NCBI GenBank assembly: GCA_910585665.1
Contig: CAJUFI010000006.1
Location: 1 to 64,000 of the forward strand
Length of the DNA: 64,000 nt
Direction: 5' to 3'
Origin: an uncultured Acetatifactor sp.
Lineage (GTDB): Bacteria > Bacillota > Clostridia > Lachnospirales > Lachnospiraceae
The notes beneath the pieces were generated by a model. That model did not search any database, was not told where the DNA came from, and saw nothing but the letters and a program-made list of their open reading frames with translations. This document shows positions 18,558 to 27,323 of the stretch, piece by piece. Numbering within the stretch: position 1 is the first letter of the stretch; each line of letters begins with the position of its first letter. The position numbers were made by a program, and so were the translations under genes.

Positions 18558-18664
18558 TGATTTATACTGCTTAACAGTTAAAATTTCCGAGTAACCTGAC
18601 TACATAACGTCAGCCATATACGTTTAATCAATGCGGTATGGTAAATTCTGGCGGTAGTATAATC
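18556..18664. repeat. Small repeat element, family 2, copy X
   Basis: Starts GATGATTTATACTGC at the pepC stop and ends GTAAATTCTGGCGGT plus AGTATAATC. The same two boundary blocks frame the element at 46001-46110 while the middle differs. A 47-bp part (18563-18609) recurs inverted at 24972-25018 with two mismatches. MITE-like or a structured intergenic repeat. Confidence 0.55.
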
Positions 18665-18677
18665 TGAGACTACATAG

Positions 18678-18710
18678 AAAAGGGATTGCAGCGATGCAGT
18701 CCCTTTTTTG
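18678..18710 (+). terminator. Rho-independent terminator after pepC
   Basis: AAAGGGA-TTGCA stem with complementary TGCAG-TCCCTTT, ending in a run of six T. The same core stem (GGGATTGCAGC..TGCAGTCCC) recurs at 23031. Confidence 0.85.
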
Positions 18711-18806
18711 CTACTAAATGCTACCGAACCATTCTGTACATTGAAATAAGAAAAGAAAGATTCTACAATAGAATTGAAATGGTCATGTAGCAAAGGGGAA
18801 GTCAAT

Positions 18807-20747
18807 ATGAAAAGTTCAGAAAAATCTAAATACAATATGTTTGTGTTTCTGCAGGAAATGATACGAATGATACCTTATCATACAGGATATCTTCTGCTGG
18901 TTGCTATAATCAATGCTTTTCTGCCGACGGTACAGGCCCTTGGGATTGCGGAGTTCGTGAATCGTGTGGAAAGGGCGTATGGCGATGCAATGGGGGAGGT
19001 GCATTCCATGGAAGGGTGGCATTCCATGGAAGGGTGGCATTCCATGGAAGGGTGGCATTCCATGGAAGGGTGGCATTCCATAGAAATCCATATGGTTCTG
19101 GCGCCTCTTATCATATTGCTTGGAATCGTAATCTTTAAGCAGATGGTACCGTCTGTCACGAATCTGGTCAATGCATCGGCGCAGAACCGTTTAAAAGCCG
19201 TGTTAAGGAACCGGTTCATGAAAAAGCAGGCTGTGCTCCAATACAGGTACATAGAGGACAATGAGTCCTGCGCGTTGATATACCGTGTCTGCGGCAACGT
19301 GGAAGACCGCTATTGGGCCGGCTATCGGACGGTCTGCAGCGGAATCGAGCTGGTAATAAAATGTGCGGCTCTTATGGGCATTGTCATGCAGGCGAGCATT
19401 CTGAGCGGGGTGGCGGTTTTGGCGGTGAGCGTTCCCCTTTTTTATCTGGCATATAGAACCGGCGAGCAGAATTATGACCTGCAAAAGGATGCGATAGAAA
19501 TCAAAAGACGATATCAATATCTGTCGAGGATTCTGTCAGACAGGGACCATGCAAAAGAGCGGACAATATTCGGTTACGCCAAACACATAGCGAGGGAGTA
19601 TGACAGTCTCAGCGATTATGCAAACCAGAAAGAGACTGCTACCCTGAAGAAAAGATATGCCAATATGAAAAGCGGCTCGCTGACAATGGTCTTGCTTGCG
19701 GTAATCATCATGCTGCTGCTTCTGCCTGCCTTGAGCAGCGGAAAGCTGTCGAATGGATTATATGTAGGCCTTGTGACTTCCATTTTGAATCTTGTCCAGG
19801 GCATGTCATGGAATCTGTCAGGTATCATGCAGGGGGCCGCAGATTTGAACGCGTATCTGCATGATGTGGGAGTTTTTCTGAACATGGAGGAAAAAGAGGA
19901 CGCCGCCACGGAACCATGCAGGATTCCGGGATTCCGGGTGGAGACGATTGAATTCAGGAATGTGTCTTTCAGATATCCGGGCAGGGAGGAGTATGTGCTT
20001 AAGGACTGCTCATTTGTGCTTCAGGGAAACAAATGCTATGCAGTCGTGGGCAAAAACGGCGCGGGCAAATCCACGCTCACGAAACTGCTGACCGGATTAT
20101 ATGAAGATTACCAGGGGCAGATCTTGATCAACGGAAAAGACCTGCGGGAATACCGGTATGGAGAGCTGAAGTGGATGTTTTCTGCTGTATTCCAGGATTT
20201 TGCCCGGTATGCCCTGTCCTTTCGGGACAATATCCTGGTGGGAAATGTAAATGAAGAAAATGAACCATTGCTGGAGCGGATCATAGAAAAACTGGAATTG
20301 GAATCCTGTGTACAGGAACTGCCGCGCGGGATGGACAGCGAGCTGGGGAAACTGGAAAAGGACGGCGTGGATCTGTCCGGAGGCCAGTGGCAGAAACTGG
20401 CGATCGCAAGGCTTCTGTACAGTAAAGCTCCCGTCAATATTCTGGATGAGCCTACGGCGGCATTGGATCCAAAGGCAGAAGCGAAGGTGTATGAGATGTT
20501 CTGGCAGGTCACAATGGAAGAGGAGCATTCCATGGAAGAGGGGCATTCCATGGAAGAGGGGTATCCCATGGAGAAATTCACGATTCTGGTCACCCATAGA
20601 TTGGGGGCTGCGCGGATGGCAGATGAGATTCTGGTATTGGACCAGGGCAGAATCATAGAGCAGGGAACGCATAACGCTTTAATCGGATTGGAAAACGGGC
20701 TTTATAAGGAGATGTTCGATAACCAGAGGTGTTGGTATGAGGCATAA
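18807..20747 (+). CDS. ABC exporter, fused permease-ATPase, with minisatellite insertions
   Basis: 646 residues from the ATG at 18807 (AAAGGGGA site). N-terminal six-TM exporter domain, then an ATPase with Walker A GKNGAGKST, signature LSGGQWQK and Walker B-like VNILDEPTAALD. Two in-frame insertions of an 18-bp repeat are present: HSMEGW units in the loop after TM1, and HSMEEG-type units between the D-loop and the H-loop histidine (VTHRLGAARM). Both lie at surface loops. The stop overlaps the next ABC gene, so the two probably form a heterodimeric exporter. Substrate unknown; peptide or lipid are possible. Confidence 0.88.
   Translation: MKSSEKSKYNMFVFLQEMIRMIPYHTGYLLLVAIINAFLPTVQALGIAEFVNRVERAYGDAMGEVHSMEGWHSMEGWHSMEGWHSMEGWHSIEIHMVLAPLIILLGIVIFKQMVPSVTNLVNASAQNRLKAVLRNRFMKKQAVLQYRYIEDNESCALIYRVCGNVEDRYWAGYRTVCSGIELVIKCAALMGIVMQASILSGVAVLAVSVPLFYLAYRTGEQNYDLQKDAIEIKRRYQYLSRILSDRDHAKERTIFGYAKHIAREYDSLSDYANQKETATLKKRYANMKSGSLTMVLLAVIIMLLLLPALSSGKLSNGLYVGLVTSILNLVQGMSWNLSGIMQGAADLNAYLHDVGVFLNMEEKEDAATEPCRIPGFRVETIEFRNVSFRYPGREEYVLKDCSFVLQGNKCYAVVGKNGAGKSTLTKLLTGLYEDYQGQILINGKDLREYRYGELKWMFSAVFQDFARYALSFRDNILVGNVNEENEPLLERIIEKLELESCVQELPRGMDSELGKLEKDGVDLSGGQWQKLAIARLLYSKAPVNILDEPTAALDPKAEAKVYEMFWQVTMEEEHSMEEGHSMEEGYPMEKFTILVTHRLGAARMADEILVLDQGRIIEQGTHNALIGLENGLYKEMFDNQRCWYEA
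19002..19089 (+). repeat. 18-bp in-frame minisatellite, site 1
   Basis: CATTCCATGGAAGGGTGG repeated exactly four times (19002-19073) plus a diverged fifth unit. Each unit encodes HSMEGW and contains the palindrome TTCCATGGAA. It lies in the first extracellular loop of the exporter. Confidence 0.95.
20526..20576 (+). repeat. 18-bp in-frame minisatellite, site 2
   Basis: CATTCCATGGAAGAGGGG twice plus a degenerate third unit (TATCCCATGGAG), encoding HSMEEG HSMEEG YPME. It shares the CATTCCATGGAAG core with site 1, 1.5 kb upstream in the same gene. Confidence 0.92.
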
Positions 20748-22509
20748 AAATTTTATCTACAATCATTTCGTGTACAATAACTTAGTGGGAATCAGACTTT
20801 TGTTTCAAATATCACCAAAAAACATCATATTATATTCGGTATTTCAGATGCTGCACGGGGCGTCCTGGGTCTTGCAGGTCATGAGCGTACAGTATTTCTT
20901 TGATGGGATTTCAGAAAACCAAAGCGGAATGCCAGGCCTTGCCATCAAAATATTGCTGTTAGGAGCGGCATATGCTTTTGCGCAGACCATGAATGGCGTT
21001 GCGAATTGCTATGGGCAGATTCTGAACCTGAAAGTCATAAAAGAAACAAATAAAATCTTGTTTGGTACCATTGATAAGAAAGAGACGATCGCTTTTGAAT
21101 ACGCGGAGGAACTGGACCGGATCGACAAGGCTGTCCGCGGCTCTGAAGGCGTATTTTGGGTAAGCACGACCATTTTGGATATCATATTCTTCTATGTTTT
21201 TTATTTTGTCATGATGAGCTGGTATCTGTTTTCTCTGGCACCAATCCTTGGCATCAGCATAGTCATTATTTTCATACCCAATGTGGTAGCCAGGCTGCTT
21301 CACATGATATCTTTTGAACATCTGGAGAATGAGACCGCGCCTGTCCGGAGGAAGATGGAATATTATGCAGGCTGCTTCATCGGTAAGGAACATTATAAGG
21401 AGACCCGCCTGTGGGGATGCGGCAGCTACTTTTTTGACAGATACAATGAGGTGTTGAAGAAGCTGAACCGACTACATTTTTGTATGCAAATCCATAAAGA
21501 AAAAATCAATTTCTGCATCAATGTCCTGACTGTGTCGGCTTATGGCATCATCATTGGGATGCTGGTCCATTCTGTTCTGACGGGCGCTGTTTCTGTGGGC
21601 GCGTTTGCGGCAGTCTTTGCCGCGCTTCGTGAGTTCTACGGGTTCATGGATGAAGTGATATCCGAGCGGCTGGCGGTCGCTATAGAAAACATGGCGACAG
21701 TAAAGAACTTTTTTGAGTTCATAAAGGAGGACAGGGGAGAACAGGAGCAGATAAGGCTGCCTGAACGATTTGAGGTACGATTGGACCATGTGTCTTTTGC
21801 ATATCCACAGACGGAAAACGGAAAACAAAAGAATGTGATTTCGGATATAAACTTAAGGATTCCCTGGGGGCAGACGGTGGCTCTGGTAGGGGAAAATGGA
21901 AGCGGGAAGAGCACGCTGTGCCATATCATCGCGGGATTATATCCGCCTGTAAAGGGGACAATCTCCTATGGAGGAGTGCAGAGAGGTGCCGGACGGATTG
22001 GGAATGGGATATCCGCGGTTTTTCAGAAGTTCTGCCGTTACAGCATGCCGCTGGGTGAGAATATCCGGATCAGTGACATGGACAGCGATAGGTCTTGGGA
22101 CAAGCTTAAGCGGATCTGTGAAGATGTGGGCGTAGTCCCTGAATGGGCCGGCGGAATGGGCGGCATGCTGGGACGGGAATTTGGAGGAGCGGAGATTTCC
22201 GGAGGCCAATGGCAGCGGATCGCAATTGCGAGAGGGATATACAGGAATAATAGCCTTTTGATTCTGGACGAACCTACGGCTGCCATAGATGCCCTGGAAG
22301 AGAAGTACCTATATGAGGAATTCGGTAAATTGTCGCGTAACTGCACTGCCATTATCGTGACGCACCGGCTGGCTTCTGCACAGATCGCAGACAGGATCCT
22401 TGTAATTAAGGATGGGCGCATTGTGCAGGATGGCAGCCATGATGAACTGGCTGCAGTCCCGGGTGAATATAAGACGATGTATGAGCTGCAGAGACAGTGG
22501 TATCAATAG
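20737..22509 (+). CDS. ABC exporter, fused permease-ATPase (second half)
   Basis: 590 residues; the start overlaps the previous stop. Six-TM domain, then ATPase with Walker A GENGSGKST, signature ISGGQWQR, Walker B LLILDEPTAAID and H-loop VTHRLASAQ. It lacks the repeat insertions of its partner. Paired adjacent half-transporters of this kind commonly work as heterodimers. Confidence 0.87.
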   Translation: MRHKNFIYNHFVYNNLVGIRLLFQISPKNIILYSVFQMLHGASWVLQVMSVQYFFDGISENQSGMPGLAIKILLLGAAYAFAQTMNGVANCYGQILNLKVIKETNKILFGTIDKKETIAFEYAEELDRIDKAVRGSEGVFWVSTTILDIIFFYVFYFVMMSWYLFSLAPILGISIVIIFIPNVVARLLHMISFEHLENETAPVRRKMEYYAGCFIGKEHYKETRLWGCGSYFFDRYNEVLKKLNRLHFCMQIHKEKINFCINVLTVSAYGIIIGMLVHSVLTGAVSVGAFAAVFAALREFYGFMDEVISERLAVAIENMATVKNFFEFIKEDRGEQEQIRLPERFEVRLDHVSFAYPQTENGKQKNVISDINLRIPWGQTVALVGENGSGKSTLCHIIAGLYPPVKGTISYGGVQRGAGRIGNGISAVFQKFCRYSMPLGENIRISDMDSDRSWDKLKRICEDVGVVPEWAGGMGGMLGREFGGAEISGGQWQRIAIARGIYRNNSLLILDEPTAAIDALEEKYLYEEFGKLSRNCTAIIVTHRLASAQIADRILVIKDGRIVQDGSHDELAAVPGEYKTMYELQRQWYQ

Positions 22510-22589
22510 AGCGCCTTGCCGAATGAGAAAATCCGGCATTGCAATGCCGCAGCTTATCCGCTATAATGGAAGCATGGAGAAAGAGAGGT

Positions 22590-22720
22590 GAGCTGTATGT
22601 GCAAACGAGATAGTGTCAGCCCATGCAAAGCCAGTAGGTAGCGACGGTTGCATGGCGTACAAGGCTGCAGAAGACACATCTTCAGGCGGCTAGTCGCTAT
22701 TTATTGCTGGCTTTCATCTT
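22590..22720 (+). ncRNA. Candidate structured leader RNA
   Basis: The 240-bp gap before the CD3324-like gene holds several inverted repeats: CCATGCAA/TTGCATGG (about 22620/22648), AAGCCAG/CTGGCTT, TAGCGAC/GTCGCTA and a local GCTGC-GAAGA-CACA-TCTTC-GCGGC hairpin. The first pairing crosses the second and third, so these are alternative structures or a pseudoknot. Blocks GCAAAC, GCAAAGCC and GGTTGC recall c-di-GMP-I riboswitches, but the spacing does not fit well. No terminator was seen inside. Confidence 0.35.
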
Positions 22721-22749
22721 GAAAATGACAATCAAGAAAGGAGCCCGCA

Positions 22750-23022
22750 ATGGAATATATCAATGCGAAATCAGTCCTTCCCCAGGAACTGATAGAGGAG
22801 CTGCAGCGTTATGTGCAGGGAGGCTATCTTTATATCCCTGCCGCCGAGGAGCGGCACAGATGCTGGGGGGAACTGTCCGGTTATAAGGAAATGCTGCGGC
22901 AGAGGAACGCAGAGATTATAGTGGAATATGAGAACGGTCTTGCCGTGGATTATCTGGCGGAAAAGTATCATCTTTCCGAACATACGATTCGCAAGATCCT
23001 ATATCAGAGCCGCGGATCTTAA
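22750..23022 (+). CDS. CD3324-family small helix-turn-helix protein
   Basis: 90 residues behind AAGGAG. Begins MEYINAKSVLPQELIEELQ, then RYVQGGYLYIP, and ends in an HTH (GLAVDYLAEKYHLSEHTIRKIL). This layout matches the CD3324 family of small clostridial proteins related to Mor-type DNA-binding domains. Likely a transcriptional regulator; targets unknown. A terminator follows directly. Confidence 0.8.
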   Translation: MEYINAKSVLPQELIEELQRYVQGGYLYIPAAEERHRCWGELSGYKEMLRQRNAEIIVEYENGLAVDYLAEKYHLSEHTIRKILYQSRGS

Positions 23023-23030
23023 GCCGCGGA

Positions 23031-23062
23031 ACAAGGGATTGCAGCAGTGCAGTCCCTTGTTT
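23031..23062 (+). terminator. Rho-independent terminator after the CD3324-like gene
   Basis: ACAAGGGATTGCAG stem, short loop, TGCAGTCCCTTGT and TTT. Same core as the terminator at 18678. Confidence 0.8.
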
Positions 23063-23092
23063 GATGCCAAATTCCGCGGAAACTTCTCCGCG

Positions 23093-23452
23093 CTAGTACA
23101 CCGTCGCCCCGAATGGCATAAGGGCAAGCTTCGCAATCTTGAAGCACTGCAGCCCGAAAGGAATCCCGATAATCGTACAGCAGAATAGAATGCCGTTCAA
23201 TGTGGCGGATATGGCCAGCGGAATCCCGCTTAAGATAAGCCACAGGATATTCGCCAGAAGGGACATGGCTCCGCCTCCGTAACGGATTTCCTTCCCAAAG
23301 GGGAAGAATGCCAGAGAAGCGAATTTGAAACACTGGGTTCCGATGGGGATGCCTATGATCGTAATGCACCATAGGATGCCCGCAAGCGTCCAACACAGCC
23401 CCTGCCACAGTCCTCCGCAGAGGAACCAGATAATGTTGCCCAAACAGCCCAT
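23093..23452 (-). CDS. YccF-family membrane protein
   Basis: 119 residues with two homologous halves, each containing TIIGIPxGxQCFKxAxLAxxPFG after a pair of hydrophobic segments. This duplicated motif defines the YccF domain of small inner-membrane proteins of unknown role. Start at 23452 (MGCLGNIIWFL). Confidence 0.88.
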   Translation of the reverse strand: MGCLGNIIWFLCGGLWQGLCWTLAGILWCITIIGIPIGTQCFKFASLAFFPFGKEIRYGGGAMSLLANILWLILSGIPLAISATLNGILFCCTIIGIPFGLQCFKIAKLALMPFGATVY

Positions 23453-23508
23453 GTGTCACACCTCCGTGAGCGCGCTGGCGCTCGGCTAATGTAAAGATAT
23501 CTTCTATA

Positions 23509-24885
23509 TTATATGTCGTCCGTTTCATTTGGATCCATGCCGCCAGCCGTGCGCACCGTAATCCCGTTGACCTCGATGCCGCCGTCCAGGGCGATTACAA
23601 GGCATTCCCTGCCGTCTATCTGCCTGGTCTCGATCAGGTCCGTGCGGTCCGGCTTGACCTTGATGACCACGTCCGGGGTCTTCACCTCGAAAGAGCGGGT
23701 CTCCACGATGTTGCTCATGAGCAGCGAGGTGCTCTCCCCGGCGGTCTCGTCATAATGCCTGTCGAATTCGTCCAGCTTTTCGTTGGCCACGCCGCTGTCC
23801 GCCAGGATGGTCTTTACCTGGGACTTGTCCAGGACCACGGGTTCCGGCGCTTCTTTGTTCTCCTGGACCAGTTCCGTGAACCGCTCGTGGATGTCCTTCA
23901 CCATCTCGATGCTGCAGTCCTCCCCCAGGGTATCCTCGATCAATGCCTGGAAGGTCTCCTTCTGGTCTCCGGCGGACAGGGGCAGCGGGCAGCCGAAGAG
24001 CTGGTCCACGAAGCCCTCCTGGAGTTCCTCCGGGTTCTTGGAATAGTAGAGCAGGCCGTGGATGTCCGCGCTGCGGTCGTTGAAGGAGGGGAACAGGAAG
24101 CCCCTGTCCGGTAGGGACACCACCCAGTCCCTGACCCGGTTCTGGAAAGCGTTCTCCTCCGGGTTATAGCTCAGCCCCGGCTTGGACAGCTCCACGGGGC
24201 AGATGCAGGAGAGTATGTATTCGTAGATTTCGTCGGAGGCGTCCTCCATGTCCATGCCGTCCGTAGCCCGTCCGGGCACGTCATAGACATCGTGCACCAC
24301 CAGGATGAGATAATTGCCTACATATTCGTAGTTCTCTATGATGCGGTCGAAATACTCTTCCAGCAGGGATTCGTCCTTCAGCTTGCTGTCCCGCAGCTTG
24401 AGCAGGAGCCCATGGGCGTTCAGGATGCCCATATCCGGGGCTCCGGCGCTTTCCGCCGCATCCAGGGAAGCGTTGCCCCCGGCTGTTGCCGCCGCGTCCA
24501 GGGAAGCGTTGCCCCCGGCTGTTGCCATCGCGTCCAGGGAAGCGTTGCCCCCGGCTGTTGCCGTCGCGTCCAGGGAAGCGTTGCCCCCGGCTGTTGCCGC
24601 CGCTGAAGCCGGGCCATCGCCCCCGGTGGCCGTCATGTCGCCCATCCACTCGCCGGAGAGGGGGAATTCCAGATTCAGCAGATTCTTGCCCAGAGTGCCG
24701 GAAAGGGCCTTGCGGAGAATCTCGAAATATTTGAACATCTCCTCCTCGGGAAGCGCCAGAAAAGCCTGGCCGAAGAGGGCCTTCTTGTTCTTCTCCCCGT
24801 CCACGTAGCAGCCGCAGATGCGGGTGATGGAGCAGTTCCTGGGGGTGAGGAGCTTCTTGATTTCTGATATTTCCTGTTTTGTCAT
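23509..24885 (-). CDS. DUF4317 protein with an in-frame repeat insertion
   Basis: 458 residues. Start MTKQEISEIKKLLTPRNCSITRICGCYVD is typical of DUF4317, a Firmicutes family of unknown function. Residues about 95-142 are four copies of a 12-residue unit (GGNASLDAxATA), encoded by a 36-bp minisatellite. On either side the sequence resumes ordinary acidic, helical DUF4317 character, so the array looks like an expansion in a surface loop. Confidence 0.85.
   Translation of the reverse strand: MTKQEISEIKKLLTPRNCSITRICGCYVDGEKNKKALFGQAFLALPEEEMFKYFEILRKALSGTLGKNLLNLEFPLSGEWMGDMTATGGDGPASAAATAGGNASLDATATAGGNASLDAMATAGGNASLDAAATAGGNASLDAAESAGAPDMGILNAHGLLLKLRDSKLKDESLLEEYFDRIIENYEYVGNYLILVVHDVYDVPGRATDGMDMEDASDEIYEYILSCICPVELSKPGLSYNPEENAFQNRVRDWVVSLPDRGFLFPSFNDRSADIHGLLYYSKNPEELQEGFVDQLFGCPLPLSAGDQKETFQALIEDTLGEDCSIEMVKDIHERFTELVQENKEAPEPVVLDKSQVKTILADSGVANEKLDEFDRHYDETAGESTSLLMSNIVETRSFEVKTPDVVIKVKPDRTDLIETRQIDGRECLVIALDGGIEVNGITVRTAGGMDPNETDDI
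24458..24601 (-). repeat. 36-bp coding minisatellite in the DUF4317 gene
   Basis: Four tandem 36-bp units starting at 24458, 24494, 24530 and 24566, differing at a few positions. Translates as Ala/Gly-rich repeats. Confidence 0.95.
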
Positions 24886-24971
24886 GATTACACCTCTCGG
24901 GAAATTTGTGTTGTGAACTTAAGTATATACCAAATTTTCGGAATGGGCAAGTCCCGGGATAGGCAAAATGC

Positions 24972-25018
24972 CGTTATGTAGTCGGTTTACTCGGAAATTT
25001 TAACTGTTAAGCAGTATA
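24972..25018 (-). repeat. Half copy (Z) of repeat family 2, inverted relative to 18563-18609
   Basis: 45 of 47 bases match the inverse of 18563-18609. It abuts a 100-bp mobile element starting at 25020, whose TAA duplication overlaps its last bases. Together with copy X it brackets the 18.6-25 kb block as an inverted pair. Confidence 0.85.
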
Positions 25019-25019
25019 A

Positions 25020-25119
25020 GGAAGTGTCTACAAATAACTGCTGCAAGTTTATGGCAATTTTTATTGTATTTCCGGGCTTTTGCCTGAAGCAATTGCAGCA
25101 GTTATTTTCCGACAATTCC
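25020..25119 (+). mobile_element. 100-bp palindromic mobile element (MITE-like), copy 1
   Basis: Terminal inverted repeats GGAAGTGTC/GACAATTCC, internal arms AATAACTGCTGCAA/TTGCAGCAGTTATT and a central TTGTATTTCCGGGC block. TAA occurs on both sides (25017-25019, 25120-25122). It differs from copy 8 by one base. Confidence 0.88.
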
Positions 25120-25122
25120 TAA

Positions 25123-25371
25123 ACAAAACCAGGAGGACTCCGCATGCATTACCGTAAAAATGCAGTAATCGGTTGAAGAAGGCAAGCGCGGCAGGGAATG
25201 GAGTCGTGATATATTATAAGAACAAAATAGGGGTAAGTCTGCTCGACCCGACAAGCTTTGTAAAGGGGAGGTTTTGGAATGACAGGCTTGCCGTTTCCGG
25301 CGGTTTATGATATGTTTGTACCATGGAAAAATAGAAGATGTCATGAAACCTGAGCGGGAGGTATCATATCT
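25123..25371 (+). other. Intergenic leader with two mini-ORFs
   Basis: Holds a 10-codon frame (25144-25176) with an ideal AGGAGG site and a 24-codon frame (25279-25353, MTGLPFPAVYDMF...) behind AAAGGGGAGG. Both precede the AAA/PD-(D/E)XK gene. They could be leader peptides or remains of a decayed gene. Confidence 0.3.
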
Positions 25372-26955
25372 ATGGGGGCTTATCTGAACCCGGGCAATAG
25401 CGGCTTTACGAAAATAAGGAACAGTCTCTATGTGGACAAGACAGGGTTGATCGGCATGGTCAACCGAACGATAGATACAGCACAGAAGCTGACCTGCATC
25501 AGCAGGCCGCGGCGTTTCGGAAAATCTTTTGCCGCCCAGATGCTGTGTGCTTATTATGACAGATCCTGCGATTCCGCGGCTTTGTTTGATGACCTTGAGA
25601 TAGCGCAGAGCGGAGAGTACCGGAAATACCTGAATCAATATGACGTGATCTACCTGGACATGACGAACATCATAAGTGAAGCGGGGAAGGGGGAGATTGT
25701 TCCGTACATCAGGAAGAAAGTGACGCAGGAACTGGAGCATGCCTATCCGGCTCTGAAGGCGGATTCGGAATCCTTTACCTCCACATTGGTGAATGCGGTA
25801 GAATTGACTGGTAATAAGATGGTGGCCATCATAGATGAGTGGGATGCGCCTATTCGGGAGATGCCGGAGGTTCAGAAGGAGTATCTGGAATTTCTGAGGT
25901 CTCTGTTCAAGAACAGCGGAGCAACGGATAAGATATTTGCGTTTGTATACCTGACTGGCATTCTCCCCATCAAGAAGGACGGTTCACAGTCTGCCATATC
26001 GGATTTTGAGGAATTCAACATGGTCAAGCCCAGGAAATTCGGCGTATATGTGGGATTTTTGGAGGATGAGGTCAAAACATTATGTGATGACTACGATATT
26101 GACTTCGATTCGATGAAACGCTGGTATGACGGATATTCCTTTCCCGGCGCAGACTCCGTTTATAATCCGAATTCTGTCATGAAGGCCATACGCAACGAGG
26201 ATTTTGATTCCTATTGGACGGAAACCTCTGCGGCGGCGAGCCTGATGGAATATATCAGCCTGGATTTTGACGGCTTGTCCAAAACCATTGCGGAGCTTAT
26301 CGGAGGTATCGAGGTAAAGGTAGATACCAGCGGCTTCTCAAATGATCTGGTGACATTCCGGAACCGGGACGATGTCCTGACTTTGCTGATACATCTTGGA
26401 TATCTTGCCTATGATGAAGAGACAGGAAAGGCGCACATCCCAAACGAGGAAATCCGCAGGGAATTCGCCAGGACCATCCGGAATGTCAAACGAGATGAAA
26501 CGATTCGGCGTGTACGTGAAAGCGACCGGCTTATTTATGATACAGTTCATCAGAATGCGGATGCAGTGGCTGCCCAGATCGAGAAGATTCATGCCGAGGA
26601 GACGGCGATTCTTTTTTACAGCAATGAACAGGCGCTGCGCAGCGTGATCAAATTGGCGTACTTCAGCTATAAGGATTATTATCTGAAGTTTGAAGAGCTT
26701 CCGGCCGGTGACGGATATGCGGATATCGTGTATCTGCCGAAGAAGGACGCAACGCTGCCCGGGCTGGTGATTGAGCTGAAATGGAACAAGACGGCAAAGG
26801 GAGCCATCCACCAGATTAAGGAGAAACGCTATCCGGATGCAATCAGGGATTACGGCGGTGAGCTTTTACTTGTGGGAATCAACTATGATAAGGACGCACC
26901 GGAGGGAAAAAGGAAGCACACATGTGTGATCGAGAAGTGGCGGCAGGGGGCGTGA
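25372..26955 (+). CDS. AAA-ATPase_like / PD-(D/E)XK nuclease-family protein (copy 1)
   Basis: 527 residues behind GGGAGG. The N-terminus has the GFTKIRNSLYVDKT motif, then the P-loop variant RPRRFGKS (about 45) and IIDEWDAP (about 153). The C-terminus has a PD-(D/E)XK core, YADIVYLP...LVIELKW (about 448-468). This domain pair is common in gut Bacteroidetes and Clostridia as multi-copy genes of unknown function. A pepC fragment begins at its stop codon, indicating a recombination junction. Confidence 0.85.
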   Translation: MGAYLNPGNSGFTKIRNSLYVDKTGLIGMVNRTIDTAQKLTCISRPRRFGKSFAAQMLCAYYDRSCDSAALFDDLEIAQSGEYRKYLNQYDVIYLDMTNIISEAGKGEIVPYIRKKVTQELEHAYPALKADSESFTSTLVNAVELTGNKMVAIIDEWDAPIREMPEVQKEYLEFLRSLFKNSGATDKIFAFVYLTGILPIKKDGSQSAISDFEEFNMVKPRKFGVYVGFLEDEVKTLCDDYDIDFDSMKRWYDGYSFPGADSVYNPNSVMKAIRNEDFDSYWTETSAAASLMEYISLDFDGLSKTIAELIGGIEVKVDTSGFSNDLVTFRNRDDVLTLLIHLGYLAYDEETGKAHIPNEEIRREFARTIRNVKRDETIRRVRESDRLIYDTVHQNADAVAAQIEKIHAEETAILFYSNEQALRSVIKLAYFSYKDYYLKFEELPAGDGYADIVYLPKKDATLPGLVIELKWNKTAKGAIHQIKEKRYPDAIRDYGGELLLVGINYDKDAPEGKRKHTCVIEKWRQGA

Positions 26956-27085
26956 AGAGCTGGCCATGCAGAAAGAAGGGATGATGGGTGAAATCTACCG
27001 CATCCCGTGCATCTGCCTGGGAGAGCCTCCCAAGACGTGGAGGACAAGGACAGAAAGTTCATCAGGGAGTGCGATGACCAGGCAT
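26952..27085 (+). pseudogene. Degenerate internal fragment of a second pepC
   Basis: From GCGTGAAGAGCTGGCC onward the sequence parallels pepC near 17800-17935 (EELAAQKEEMLGEIYRILCICLGEPPK...), with substitutions and a small deletion after CCCAAGAC. Only about 130 bp remain and no frame is kept. The following 27086-27323 holds no recognisable gene or structure. Confidence 0.8.
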
Positions 27086-27323
27086 TCTGCTATTGCCGGA
27101 AAATAAGGAAGCCCTGCCATCGCGGCCAGACAGGCGGGGGACAGCGGCACAGGCTGCCTATATGTCCACAAATGGGTTGTGGCGGAGAGAATTTTGTGCT
27201 ACTATGGTTTAAGAAAGAATCGTGGCCGCGGAGACCTTGCGGCGGCATGATAGGACAATACATAAGAGCACAGGAGTTTTTGCCGGGGACGGGCGAAGGC
27301 CTGGGAAAGGTAGGCGGACAGCC

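Noticed and set aside
24458..24601. CRISPR array
   Set aside because: Units are contiguous, without spacers, and lie in frame in a coding sequence. The same applies to the arrays at 19002, 33440 and 55471.
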